Shown: in pieces, positions 33,598-44,943 of the stretch
Numbering within the stretch: position 1 is the first letter of the stretch
Layout: each line of letters starts with the position of its first letter
Assembly (NCBI GenBank): GCA_017642935.1
Contig: JAEPOK010000002.1
Location: forward strand, 372,001 to 436,000
Origin: Hyphomicrobiales bacterium
GTDB taxonomy: Bacteria > Pseudomonadota > Alphaproteobacteria > Rhizobiales > MH13
Direction of reading: 5' to 3'
Length of the DNA stretch: 64,000 nucleotides
Position numbers and translations under genes: made by a program
Notes under the pieces: generated by a model
What the model was told of the DNA's origin: nothing
The model's database searches: none
Seen by the model: the letters and a program-made list of their open reading frames with translations, nothing else

Positions 33598-34834
33598 TCG
33601 GAAGACCGTTGCCGTTATTGGCTCCGGCCCGGCGGGCCTCATGGCGGCGGACGTTCTGTCTGACGCTAACGTTAAGGTCATTATTTGCGAAGCCAAGCCG
33701 TCGGTTGGGCGCAAGTTCCTGATGGCCGGAAAATCCGGTCTCAACCTCACCAAAGACGAACCGGACGCAGCCTTTTTGCGCGGTTTCTACGAGGCCGCGC
33801 CGCAAATGACGCCGATGCTGGCCGGCATGGGTCCGGGCGCCGTGAAACGGTTTGCCGAGGGCTTGGGGGAGGAGGTGTTCACCGGGTCCTCCGGACGCGT
33901 GTTCCCCAAGGCGATGAAAGCCTCGCCTATGCTGCGCGCTTGGCTTGGCCGACTGGCTGACAAGGACGTTGAGGTCCGCACCCGCTGGCGATGGACGGGT
34001 TTCGAGCCAAGTGGTCGCGCTGAGAAGCACAGAACGGGCGAGCACCAACACGATCTGCGATTTGAAACACCCGATGGCCCGCAGACGATTGCGCCCGATG
34101 CCACGATCCTGGCCCTTGGTGGGGCCAGCTGGTCGCGGCTTGGCTCAGATGGCGCGTGGACCGACCTGATGGATGAAAAGGGTGTTGCTGTCAGGCCTTT
34201 CAAGCCTGCCAATATGGGCCTGTCGGTCGCCTGGTCGGCGCTAATGGCCGCGCATTTTGGTGCGCCAGTGAAGGGCGTGCGCCTCAAGGCTGGCGAGGAC
34301 TCCCATCTTGGCGAGTTCGTCATTTCCAGCTACGGCCTGGAAGGCAGCGGGATTTACGCTGTCTCAAGGGCGGTGCGCGAGGGCGCAGCGCTGGTGATCG
34401 ATCTTTTGCCATCTCTTTCTCTGTTTCAAGCGACCGAAAGGCTCAGCAAACCGCGTGGCAAGGACTCAATGGCCAACCATTTGCGCAAGGCGCTCAAACT
34501 CAGCCCGGTTAAGCGCGCCCTGCTGATGGAGTTTGGGCGCCCTCTACCAGCCGATCCAGGCGATATAGCCCGCCTTATCAAGGGCTTGCCTGTCACCCAT
34601 CAGGGACCGCGCCCCTTGGATGAGGCGATCTCCGTGGCGGGCGGCGTTGCGTGGGATGCCGTGGATGAGGGCCTCATGTTGCGCGATCTGCCGGGCGTAT
34701 TCTGCGCAGGGGAAATGCTTGACTGGGAAGCGCCCACGGGCGGCTATCTGATCACTGGGTGCCTCGCCACCGGCAAGTGGGCGGGCGAACACACGCTGAA
34801 GCAGTTGTCGCTCGCGACAGAGCGCAGCGCTTAA
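33587..34834 (+). CDS. HI0933/TIGR03862-type flavoprotein
   Basis: A 415-residue FAD-dependent oxidoreductase. The dinucleotide loop Val-Ile-Gly-Ser-Gly-Pro-Ala-Gly-Leu (residues about 9-17), the Gly-Arg-Lys-Phe-Leu-Met-Ala-Gly-Lys-Ser-Gly-Leu-Asn-Leu-Thr stretch and the C-terminal Gly-Gly-Tyr-Leu-Ile-Thr-Gly-Cys-Leu-Ala-Thr-Gly are diagnostic of this BaiN-like family. The physiological reaction is not established. It is the last gene of the seven-gene block before gyrB; the palindromic repeat array follows 37 bp later. Confidence 0.88.
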   Translation: MATDRKTVAVIGSGPAGLMAADVLSDANVKVIICEAKPSVGRKFLMAGKSGLNLTKDEPDAAFLRGFYEAAPQMTPMLAGMGPGAVKRFAEGLGEEVFTGSSGRVFPKAMKASPMLRAWLGRLADKDVEVRTRWRWTGFEPSGRAEKHRTGEHQHDLRFETPDGPQTIAPDATILALGGASWSRLGSDGAWTDLMDEKGVAVRPFKPANMGLSVAWSALMAAHFGAPVKGVRLKAGEDSHLGEFVISSYGLEGSGIYAVSRAVREGAALVIDLLPSLSLFQATERLSKPRGKDSMANHLRKALKLSPVKRALLMEFGRPLPADPGDIARLIKGLPVTHQGPRPLDEAISVAGGVAWDAVDEGLMLRDLPGVFCAGEMLDWEAPTGGYLITGCLATGKWAGEHTLKQLSLATERSA

Positions 34835-34871
34835 AAACGACCAGGCTGAAGCGGTTGTCCGCATAGCGGTT

Positions 34872-34990
34872 GCTCTGGGCCGGAGCCTCCAGCTCTGGGC
34901 CTGCCGCCCAACCAGCATTCACTCTTGCTCTGGGCCTGCTGACAACCCAACACCTATTCTTGCTCTGGGCCTGCGGCCCAACCGCAGGGA
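34872..34990. repeat. Tandem array of 35-bp palindromic repeat units
   Basis: GCTCTGGGC starts at 34872, 34892, 34927 and 34962; the last three are exactly 35 bp apart and the first is a partial unit. The best copy has GGGCC-TGC-GGCCC at 34967-34979, extended by T/A, then AACC. The other copies are degraded: one has a mismatch in the second arm, one has lost it. The tail AACCAGCATTCACTCTT matches the tail of the 14.5-kb units. Confidence 0.88.
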
Positions 34991-35033
34991 ACTGGATTTC
35001 TGCCCGATTATCCCCATATGAAGCTGTGCATGA

Positions 35034-38455
<3,422 letters not shown>

Positions 38456-38468
38456 GGGTGCTCCTTAT

Positions 38469-38486
38469 CTTTTCAAAATTGAAAAG
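38469..38486. promoter_or_regulatory. Palindromic operator in the LysR/aldo-keto reductase spacer
   Basis: CTTTTCAA (38469-38476), AA, TTGAAAAG (38479-38486): a perfect 8-bp-arm dyad containing T-N11-A, the LysR-type half-site pattern. It starts 14 bp upstream of the LysR start codon and so is well placed for autoregulation and divergent control. Confidence 0.6.
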
Positions 38487-38573
38487 GCTATCTCATTCTT
38501 CTGACTATATTTTCTTCAACTTGATCTGGATACTCCGCTGTATCGAAAGAGCAAGAGGGGCGAGTCATAGGCC

Positions 38574-39578
38574 ATGCAGCACAGACAGCTGGGGCGATCG
38601 GGCCTCAAAATCACGCCGGTTACGCTCGGGACAATGGAAGTTGGCGGCAAAGTCGATGAGAGCACTGCTGCCGATCTGGTTGCCATGGCGGTGGAGCGCG
38701 GGATCAACCTTGTCGATACGGCCAATGTATATGCTGGAGGGCGCAGCGAAGAGATCCTTGGTCGGCTCATCAAACCGCATCGTGGCAAGCTGCTGGTCTC
38801 AACCAAGTTTTCCGTACCGCTGTCTGATGATCCCAAAAGCGGTGGAACCAGCCGCCATGCGGTGATCGCAAACTGTGAGGCGAGCCTGAAACGGCTCGGC
38901 ACAGACCATATTGATCTCTACTTCATCCACCGGCCATTTCCGCAAACGCCGATTGAGGAAACGTTGCGGGCACTGGAAGATCTAATGCGCGCCGGCAAGG
39001 TGCGGGCAATCGGATCTTCAAGCTTCGCCAGCTGGCAGGTCCTGGAAGCGCTATGGTGCGCCGATGTGCGTCATCTGGTTCGGCTCACCGCCGAGCAGAC
39101 GCCTTACCACCTGCTAGACCGGCGTGTGGAACGGGAGTTGGTCCCGGCCGCGCGTAGCCATGGCCTGGGCTTGATGATCTGGTCGCCGCTCGCTGGGGGC
39201 TTGTTGACGGGCAAATATGTGGGACGGGACGCGGAGAACGCTCGGCTGCAAAAAGCTGATACGGCCTGGGGCGCGAAGCACTTTGCCATTGGCGTCACCG
39301 AAACGGTCAGCAAGTTGAAATCCATTGCCGAAGAGGCCGGTCAGAGCCTGACGGCGATGTCGCTTGCCTGGACGTTGGCGCAACCGGGCGTCACGTCACT
39401 TGTGCTCGGCCCGCGCGATCGCCAGCAATTTGGCGAACAGTTGGACGCGCTTGAGGTGAACCTCAGCACCGATCAGTTGCATGCAATCGACAAGGTCGTG
39501 CCCTTCGGTGGTGTGACCGTGCCTTATTATCTGGACGATGCATTCGCCGATTTCAGCCCCAATCGACACAGCTGGTAG
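38574..39578 (+). CDS. Aldo/keto reductase (first of a pair)
   Basis: A 334-residue NADPH-dependent TIM-barrel reductase. The catalytic tetrad is visible as Asp in Leu-Val-Asp-Thr-Ala, Tyr in Asn-Val-Tyr-Ala-Gly-Gly, Lys in Val-Ser-Thr-Lys-Phe and His in Phe-Ile-His-Arg-Pro. The C-terminal cofactor-binding part has Leu-Val-Leu-Gly-Pro-Arg. It resembles YajO/YhdN-type reductases acting on aldehydes, but the substrate cannot be read. It is divergent from the LysR gene, with a second reductase 55 bp downstream. Confidence 0.9.
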   Translation: MQHRQLGRSGLKITPVTLGTMEVGGKVDESTAADLVAMAVERGINLVDTANVYAGGRSEEILGRLIKPHRGKLLVSTKFSVPLSDDPKSGGTSRHAVIANCEASLKRLGTDHIDLYFIHRPFPQTPIEETLRALEDLMRAGKVRAIGSSSFASWQVLEALWCADVRHLVRLTAEQTPYHLLDRRVERELVPAARSHGLGLMIWSPLAGGLLTGKYVGRDAENARLQKADTAWGAKHFAIGVTETVSKLKSIAEEAGQSLTAMSLAWTLAQPGVTSLVLGPRDRQQFGEQLDALEVNLSTDQLHAIDKVVPFGGVTVPYYLDDAFADFSPNRHSW

Positions 39579-39633
39579 TGTCGGCCAATCGATCGTTCTG
39601 TTGGAACGGAGCCAGCGAAAAGGAACTGGAAAG

Positions 39634-40614
39634 ATGCAAATCTCCCCATCTTCTCGGCTTGGCATGGGATGCTGGGCGATTGGCGGACCGTTTTATGCTG
39701 GCGACGATCCGCTGGGCTACGCCAATGCTGATGACGCTCAGTCATTGGCCGCCATCGAAGCGAGTTATGAGACCGGCATTCGGCTGTTTGACACCGCCGA
39801 TGTCTATGGCGCCGGGCATTCGGAACGCCTTTTGGGACGGGCGCTGAAGGGTCGCGACGAGGTACTGATCTCAACGAAGTTCGGACTGGGCTTTGATGAA
39901 GTAAGCAAGCAGGTGACCGGCGAACGGGCTGACACCGCTTATGTGCGTCAGGCGCTCGACGCCTCGCGCAAGCGGCTCGATCGCGATGTCCTCGACATCG
40001 TCTTCCTGCACCTCAACAGCCTGCCACCGCACCAGGCCGCGCCACTTTTTGACGCTCTGGAGACCGCTCGTTCGGACGGCGTCATCAATGCCTATGGCTG
40101 GTCAACGGATTTTCCAGCAAGCGCGGAAGCCATGGCAGACCGTGAGCGGTTCGTCGCCGTTCAACACGCGATGAACGTCTTCTTCGATGCGCCGTCGATG
40201 ATGGCTGTTGTCGATCAACACAGCCTTTTGAGCTTCAATCGCTCGCCGCTTGCTATGGGGCTCTTGACCGGCAAGTTCGTCGCTGGCCAGGCGATGGCGA
40301 GCGATGATATCCGGCAAAACAGTTTTGAATGGATGGACTATTTCAAAGATGGACGGGTCGCGCCCGAATTCATCGCGATGTTGGATACCGTGCGCGAGCT
40401 TTTGACGGTTGGCGGCCGGTCGCTGGCCCAAGGAGCGCTTGGTTGGCTGCTGGCGAAGTCACCGAACACCGTTCCCATTCCCGGCGCCCGAACGGCCGAA
40501 CAGGCGACACATAATGCGCAGGCGCTGGCGTTGGGCCCGCTGCCTGGGCCTGTGATGGACGAGATTGAACAGGTGCTGACACGTCCACCGGAAGGTCCGC
40601 CGCGTGAGCGCTAG
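39634..40614 (+). CDS. Aldo/keto reductase (second of a pair)
   Basis: A 326-residue aldo/keto reductase that is clearly different from its neighbour. The tetrad residues occur in Leu-Phe-Asp-Thr-Ala-Asp-Val-Tyr-Gly-Ala-Gly, Ile-Ser-Thr-Lys-Phe and Val-Phe-Leu-His-Leu. The C-terminal Val-Pro-Ile-Pro-Gly-Ala-Arg is the cofactor phosphate loop. The ATG at 39634, preceded by an AAGGA site, is chosen; the frame extends further upstream without similarity. Its stop overlaps that of the convergent LysE-type gene. Confidence 0.9.
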   Translation: MQISPSSRLGMGCWAIGGPFYAGDDPLGYANADDAQSLAAIEASYETGIRLFDTADVYGAGHSERLLGRALKGRDEVLISTKFGLGFDEVSKQVTGERADTAYVRQALDASRKRLDRDVLDIVFLHLNSLPPHQAAPLFDALETARSDGVINAYGWSTDFPASAEAMADRERFVAVQHAMNVFFDAPSMMAVVDQHSLLSFNRSPLAMGLLTGKFVAGQAMASDDIRQNSFEWMDYFKDGRVAPEFIAMLDTVRELLTVGGRSLAQGALGWLLAKSPNTVPIPGARTAEQATHNAQALALGPLPGPVMDEIEQVLTRPPEGPPRER

Positions 40615-41231
40615 AGAAGGTTCGGCCAAAACACCGGAATGAGCGTGGCCAAAAGGAGGGTCGCAGCAACCGTGTTGAACACCCTCAGACGCACCGGGTC
40701 GGCAAAGAACAGCCGCAGGCGATCGCCGAGCGCGGTCCAGCTGGTAGCGGTGAACGTCCCGGCGAAGGCAAAGACAGCAGCAACCGCAAAGGCGTTGGCC
40801 GTATTCGAGAGCGGCAGCGCATAGACGGTGAGCGCGGTGGTGGCCATCACCCAAGCTTTCGGGTTCACCCACTGAAAGGCAGCGGCCTGTGTGAAGGTCA
40901 ACGGCCGACCGGAGACGGTCATTGCCCCATCTTCGGTGATCTTGGGACGCGCGGTGGCGATTTTGTAGGCCAGGTACACCAGATAGGCAGCGCAGACATA
41001 TTTCAGCGCGATTTCAAGCGTCGGGACCAAGGCAAAGAGTTGCGTCAACCCGAGACCAACCGCGACAATCATCAGAGGAAAGCCATAAGCGACACCGGTG
41101 ATGTGGCCGAGCGAACGGCGAAAGCCATAGTTCATGCCCGAGGTCATGAGCATGAGGTTGTTGGGGCCGGGCGTGCCTGCCGACAGGAACGCGAAGGCGA
41201 CAAGTGTGAGGATCAAATCGGTCATAGCCAC
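40611..41231 (-). CDS. LysE family translocator (amino-acid exporter type)
   Basis: A 206-residue inner-membrane protein with about six hydrophobic helices and the family motif Ser-Ala-Gly-Thr-Pro-Gly-Pro-Asn-Asn near the N terminus, plus Asn-Pro-Lys-Ala-Trp in the middle. It is divergent from an Lrp/AsnC regulator across 75 bp. That layout is typical for an amino-acid exporter switched on by its substrate through the regulator. The substrate is not known. Confidence 0.88.
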   Translation of the reverse strand: MAMTDLILTLVAFAFLSAGTPGPNNLMLMTSGMNYGFRRSLGHITGVAYGFPLMIVAVGLGLTQLFALVPTLEIALKYVCAAYLVYLAYKIATARPKITEDGAMTVSGRPLTFTQAAAFQWVNPKAWVMATTALTVYALPLSNTANAFAVAAVFAFAGTFTATSWTALGDRLRLFFADPVRLRVFNTVAATLLLATLIPVFWPNLL

Positions 41232-41306
41232 ACAAGGCTATTGACTTATGGTCGCAAGAAGTTTGCTTTTGTTGTGCATTGGTTCACGAATGAGCAAGGT
41301 TCTTCG

Positions 41307-41753
41307 ATGTTGGACGAAATGGATCAGACAATCTTGCGCGCACTTGAGCTGGACGGCCGGCTCTCCAACACCGCGCTGGCAGACAAGGTTGGGCTGTCGC
41401 AATCGGCCTGTCTTCGCCGTGTGCAGGCGCTGGAAGAAGCAGGTGTGATCAAAGGCTATCGCGCTGTGCTTGATCGCAGCAAGCTGGGTCGCGGCTTGAA
41501 AGTCTATGTCGCCGTCGGTTTGTCGCGTCACCTAAAAGCCGATCAGGAAGCCTTTGAACGGGCGATGAAGGCCGCCCGCGAGGTGCGCGAGTGCCACAAT
41601 GTGTCGGGCACCATCGAATATCTCTTGCATGTCGAGGTGGCCGACCTTGCCGCCTACAAATTTTTTCATACCGAGGTGCTCGGCACGGTGGAACAGGTGG
41701 CGTCCATCACCAGCTATTTCGTGATGGGTAGTCCTAAGGACGAGCGCGGCTAG
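41307..41753 (+). CDS. Lrp/AsnC family transcriptional regulator
   Basis: A 148-residue feast/famine regulator. The N-terminal helix-turn-helix reads Asp-Gln-Thr-Ile-Leu-Arg-Ala-Leu...Asn-Thr-Ala-Leu-Ala-Asp-Lys-Val-Gly-Leu-Ser-Gln-Ser-Ala-Cys-Leu-Arg-Arg-Val. A RAM domain follows, with Val-Ser-Gly...Tyr-Leu-Leu-His-Val. The ATG at 41307 has a purine-rich site (GAGCAAGG) about 8 nt upstream and gives the standard length. It probably controls the divergent LysE-type exporter. Confidence 0.92.
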   Translation: MLDEMDQTILRALELDGRLSNTALADKVGLSQSACLRRVQALEEAGVIKGYRAVLDRSKLGRGLKVYVAVGLSRHLKADQEAFERAMKAAREVRECHNVSGTIEYLLHVEVADLAAYKFFHTEVLGTVEQVASITSYFVMGSPKDERG

Positions 41754-41773
41754 GTGGTTGCTCGCGAGGTTCG

Positions 41774-42802
41774 CTACCCCTCGACCAAAATCCCTGCATC
41801 AAAAGCCAATTGCTTAAGCGACGTCTGCGGACGCGGACCCATCTGCTCGATCACGTGCGACGCAGCCAGGTGGCCAAGTTCAGCGCAAGTCCTCAACGGC
41901 ATATCGTTGGCCAAACCGAACAGATAGCCGCCGGCAAACACGTCACCGGCACCGGTCAGATCGACAATGTCATCCACCTTGGGCGTGCCCACAGCGATGC
42001 GTTCGTCGCCGGTGACCGTGATCGAACCTTTTTCGCCGAGCGTGACGACGCCGAGCTGCGCGTCCTTGGCCAAGGCATCGAGCGCGGTGTTGAGATCGGC
42101 CGTTTCATAGAGCGAGCGCAGCTCATGGTCGTTGGCGAACAGCGTATCGACCTGGCCTGTGCGCACCAGATCGAGGAACTCGCTGCGATAGCGGTCAACG
42201 CAAAAGGCATCCGACAGGGTGAGCGATACCTTGCGGCCTGCCTCTTTGGCGACCTGCGCTGCCAAGCGAAAGGCTTCCTTGGCTTTGGCCGGATCCCATA
42301 AATAGCCTTCCATATAGGTGATGGCGGAGTCGCGAATGAGGTCGACGTCGATATCGTCCTTGGTCAGCTCCTGGCAGGCGGCGAGAGAGGTATTCATCGT
42401 GCGCTCGCCATCGGGGGTGACCAAGATGATCGACGTGGCGGTGCGGATGTCCTGCGATTTGGGCAGCGGCGCCACATCGAAGAAGACTCCAATGCCACGC
42501 ATGTCATGGGCATAGGCGCGGCCGTTGTCATCATCGGAGACCTTGCCGACATAGGCGGCCTTGCCGCCAAAGGATGCAACGGCGGCTGCCGTGTTGCCAG
42601 CGGATCCACCCGACATGCGCGTTGCCTGCCCGATGCGGTTGTAAAGGCGCGCCGACTCGGTGATGTCCACCAGCCGCATCGACCCCTTGGCGAGCTTCTC
42701 GCGGACCAGGAAGTCATCTTCGACATGGGCAAGAATGTCGAAAATCGCGTTGCCGATGGCAACGACGTCATAACGCGGCGAAGTGGAGGGTGTGTCAGTC
42801 AT
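41774..42802 (-). CDS. Adenosine kinase (PfkB family)
   Basis: A 342-residue ribokinase-family sugar kinase. The first signature is Ser-Gly-Gly-Ser-Ala-Gly-Asn-Thr-Ala and the second Asp-Leu-Thr-Gly-Ala-Gly-Asp-Val-Phe-Ala-Gly-Gly, whose Asp is the catalytic base. The overall sequence matches the alphaproteobacterial adenosine kinases, which convert adenosine to AMP. It would consume adenosine released by AhcY. It is convergent with the Lrp gene and divergent from the membrane protein at 42972. Confidence 0.88.
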   Translation of the reverse strand: MTDTPSTSPRYDVVAIGNAIFDILAHVEDDFLVREKLAKGSMRLVDITESARLYNRIGQATRMSGGSAGNTAAAVASFGGKAAYVGKVSDDDNGRAYAHDMRGIGVFFDVAPLPKSQDIRTATSIILVTPDGERTMNTSLAACQELTKDDIDVDLIRDSAITYMEGYLWDPAKAKEAFRLAAQVAKEAGRKVSLTLSDAFCVDRYRSEFLDLVRTGQVDTLFANDHELRSLYETADLNTALDALAKDAQLGVVTLGEKGSITVTGDERIAVGTPKVDDIVDLTGAGDVFAGGYLFGLANDMPLRTCAELGHLAASHVIEQMGPRPQTSLKQLAFDAGILVEG

Positions 42803-42971
42803 GGAGAGCTTTCAAGACAGGCGGTGCCAGGAGCCAGGGATGAGGAGCCAAGTATGGCGGCAGGAACATAGGCATAGATGGCGTGAAACCCTCTTGGACC
42901 ATTGTGATGAGCCCATCAACTGCCTATCTGACCGATGTTCCTGACAATTTTTGACCGGAAAACCCCTGCTT

Positions 42972-43649
42972 ATGTTTGCCCTTGTGCGCCAAGCTGCCCG
43001 CGATGTCCTTTCTCCGCCGTTCCGCGGGGTGCTGTTCAAATCGCTCGGCCTGACCATTTTGGCACTGATCGCGGCCTGGTTTGGCCTTGGCTGGCTGATC
43101 GACACGTTTGTTGCGCTGGAACGCGGTTGGCTCGACAATCTGGTGCAGGTGATCTCCGGGTTGGCGCTGCTTGTCGGCGCCGTGTTCCTGGTGGTTCCGG
43201 TCACCGCGCTGGTCGCCAGCCTCTTCCTGGACGACATCGCGGAGGTCGTTGAAGCGACCCACTATCCCGGCGAACCGACGGGCCAGCCATTGCCGACGCT
43301 GATGGCGTTGAAGGAGGCGATCGGCTTTACGCTGGTGGTCATCGTGGTGAACCTTGGCGCGCTGATGCTGTTGCTGGTGCCTGGCATCAACGCCATCATC
43401 TTCCTTCTCGCCAACGGATACTTGCTGGGCCGGGAATATTTTGAGCTTGCCGCCCTGCGATTCCGGCCCAAGTCGGAGGTGAAGGCCCTGCGCCGCGCCC
43501 ATGGCGGTAAGGTGTTTTTGGCTGGTTTGGTGATCGCAGGGCTGGTCGCGATCCCCATTGTCAACCTGCTAACGCCGCTTTTCGCGACAGCGCTGATGGT
43601 GCACTTGCATAAAAGCCTGTCACGCGGCGAAAGTTTAGCCCATGCTTGA
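42972..43649 (+). CDS. EI24/CysZ-like membrane protein
   Basis: A 225-residue inner-membrane protein with about four to six hydrophobic segments and the EI24-family opening Phe...Leu-Ser-Pro-Pro-Phe-Arg-Gly-Val-Leu. The centre Leu-Val-Pro-Gly-Ile-Asn and Asn-Gly-Tyr-Leu-Leu-Gly-Arg-Glu-Tyr-Phe match EI24 and CysZ, a sulfate transporter of this superfamily. Assigning sulfate transport would be speculative. The ATG at 42972 is preferred to a TTG at 42951 because homologues start near here; neither has a strong ribosome site. Confidence 0.8.
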   Translation: MFALVRQAARDVLSPPFRGVLFKSLGLTILALIAAWFGLGWLIDTFVALERGWLDNLVQVISGLALLVGAVFLVVPVTALVASLFLDDIAEVVEATHYPGEPTGQPLPTLMALKEAIGFTLVVIVVNLGALMLLLVPGINAIIFLLANGYLLGREYFELAALRFRPKSEVKALRRAHGGKVFLAGLVIAGLVAIPIVNLLTPLFATALMVHLHKSLSRGESLAHA

Positions 43650-43703
43650 CGCTGGTTGGTTCGCCAAAGGACTTTGACGGCGCCGCTTCGGAGGAAAAGG
43701 AAA

Positions 43704-44057
43704 ATGTTGCGAGTTTTCAGTGTGATGGTGGGTGCGTCCTTGTTGGTGAGCACAGCGCTTGCTCATTCCTCAAAAGAAGGAACGATGCCGGAAGACGGCG
43801 CCGTGCTTGAGGTGGCGCCGGCCGAAATCTCGATCCTCTTTGATGAGGCCGCGACGCTTACCCGCGTCGCGCTCACCCACAGCCATGGCGATGTAAGCGA
43901 TGAAACCCGCCTGGATGCGCCGCGCGATGCCACCGACGCCGCGACCCTTGAGGCGCCGGACCTTGGGCCTGGGACCTACACTGTGGATTGGCGAGCGCTC
44001 AGCTCCGACGGGCACCCGGTCAATGGCAGTTTTTCCTACACCGTCACCGGCGACTAG
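43704..44057 (+). CDS. copC: CopC-type periplasmic copper-binding protein
   Basis: A 117-residue exported beta-barrel protein. A signal peptide (about 1-20) ends Ser-Thr-Ala-Leu-Ala, and the mature protein would start with His21, the ligand that CopC uses with its free amino group to bind Cu(II). A second ligand, His in Ser-Asp-Gly-His-Pro-Val-Asn-Gly, is present, as are the family segments Pro...Gly-Ala-Val-Leu and Phe-Asp-Glu. The ATG at 43704 follows a strong GAGGAAAAGGA site. copD is 6 bp downstream. Confidence 0.9.
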   Translation: MLRVFSVMVGASLLVSTALAHSSKEGTMPEDGAVLEVAPAEISILFDEAATLTRVALTHSHGDVSDETRLDAPRDATDAATLEAPDLGPGTYTVDWRALSSDGHPVNGSFSYTVTGD

Positions 44058-44063
44058 CCACCA

Positions 44064-44939
44064 ATGGATTTCGGCGTCTGGGGCCTTCTCGCCATATGTG
44101 CGAAAGCTGTGGCTTATGGCGGCAGTTTGGCCGCTGCGGGATCAGCGCTGTTTTTGGTGGCCCTGAAGCCTGGCCCTGTTATTACCGCGACAACCCACCG
44201 GTTTGGTATTTGGGCCTCCCTTCTCGGCGCGCTCGCCACGGCGTTCTTCGTCTTAGTCCAGGCCGGCTATCTGCTTGATGATGGTCTGGTGGGAATGGTC
44301 GATACCTTCATGCTCGGCCTGGTTTTGGATGGACCGCTTGGCCTAGCCGCCCTTTCCCGCATCGCCGGCTTGGCGCTTATCGCCCTGGCCTTGTTCATCC
44401 CGGCGCTTCTGGTCATCGGTGGAGGGTTTGGCGCATTGTTGGTTGCGGCATCCTTTGCGTTGGCTGGTCACGCGACCGCCGAGCCGCGCTTGGTTCTCTC
44501 GATCCTCATCATGACCCATGTGCTTGGCCTTAGTTGCTGGATCGGCGCGCTCTGGCCGCTCTCCCGCGCGGTCGATCACCTATCCAATGACGAAGCCGCG
44601 AACGTCGCCCACCGATTTGGCAATCAAGCGATAATCGTCGTGCCACTGCTAATCGCGGCCGGCGCGCTCTTCACCTTCTTGCGGGTCGATCCGTTGTCCG
44701 CGCTTGCGGTAAGCACTTACGGCTGGACATTGGCGGGAAAGCTGATCCTTGTGGGTGGTCTATTGGCGTTGGCGCTGAAAAACCGTCGCTCTCTCGTCCC
44801 CGCGATGCAGGCTGGCGATCAGGAAGCCGGCGCAGCCTTGAAACGTTCCATTCGATGGGAAGCGGTCGCGTTTGCGGTCATCCTGATGACGACAGCCGTT
44901 CTGACCACGATCACGCCCATTCCTGGGACGATGCACTAA
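44064..44939 (+). CDS. copD: CopD family copper-resistance membrane protein
   Basis: A 291-residue inner-membrane protein with about eight hydrophobic helices and several conserved His residues, such as in Phe-Ala-Leu-Ala-Gly-His-Ala-Thr and Met-Thr-His-Val-Leu-Gly. This matches the CopD domain, thought to move copper across the inner membrane with CopC. It ends 4 bp from the stop of the convergent nth gene, leaving no room for a separate terminator. Confidence 0.88.
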   Translation: MDFGVWGLLAICAKAVAYGGSLAAAGSALFLVALKPGPVITATTHRFGIWASLLGALATAFFVLVQAGYLLDDGLVGMVDTFMLGLVLDGPLGLAALSRIAGLALIALALFIPALLVIGGGFGALLVAASFALAGHATAEPRLVLSILIMTHVLGLSCWIGALWPLSRAVDHLSNDEAANVAHRFGNQAIIVVPLLIAAGALFTFLRVDPLSALAVSTYGWTLAGKLILVGGLLALALKNRRSLVPAMQAGDQEAGAALKRSIRWEAVAFAVILMTTAVLTTITPIPGTMH

Positions 44940-44943
44940 CTGG

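Noticed and set aside
34872-34990. Repeat array as a tRNA or other RNA gene cluster
   Set aside because: Stems are short and in tandem; no cloverleaf, CCA end or T-loop sequence is present.
42951-42971. TTG at 42951 as the start of the EI24-like gene
   Set aside because: Homologues begin close to the ATG at 42972 and no ribosome site supports the TTG; it remains a minor alternative.
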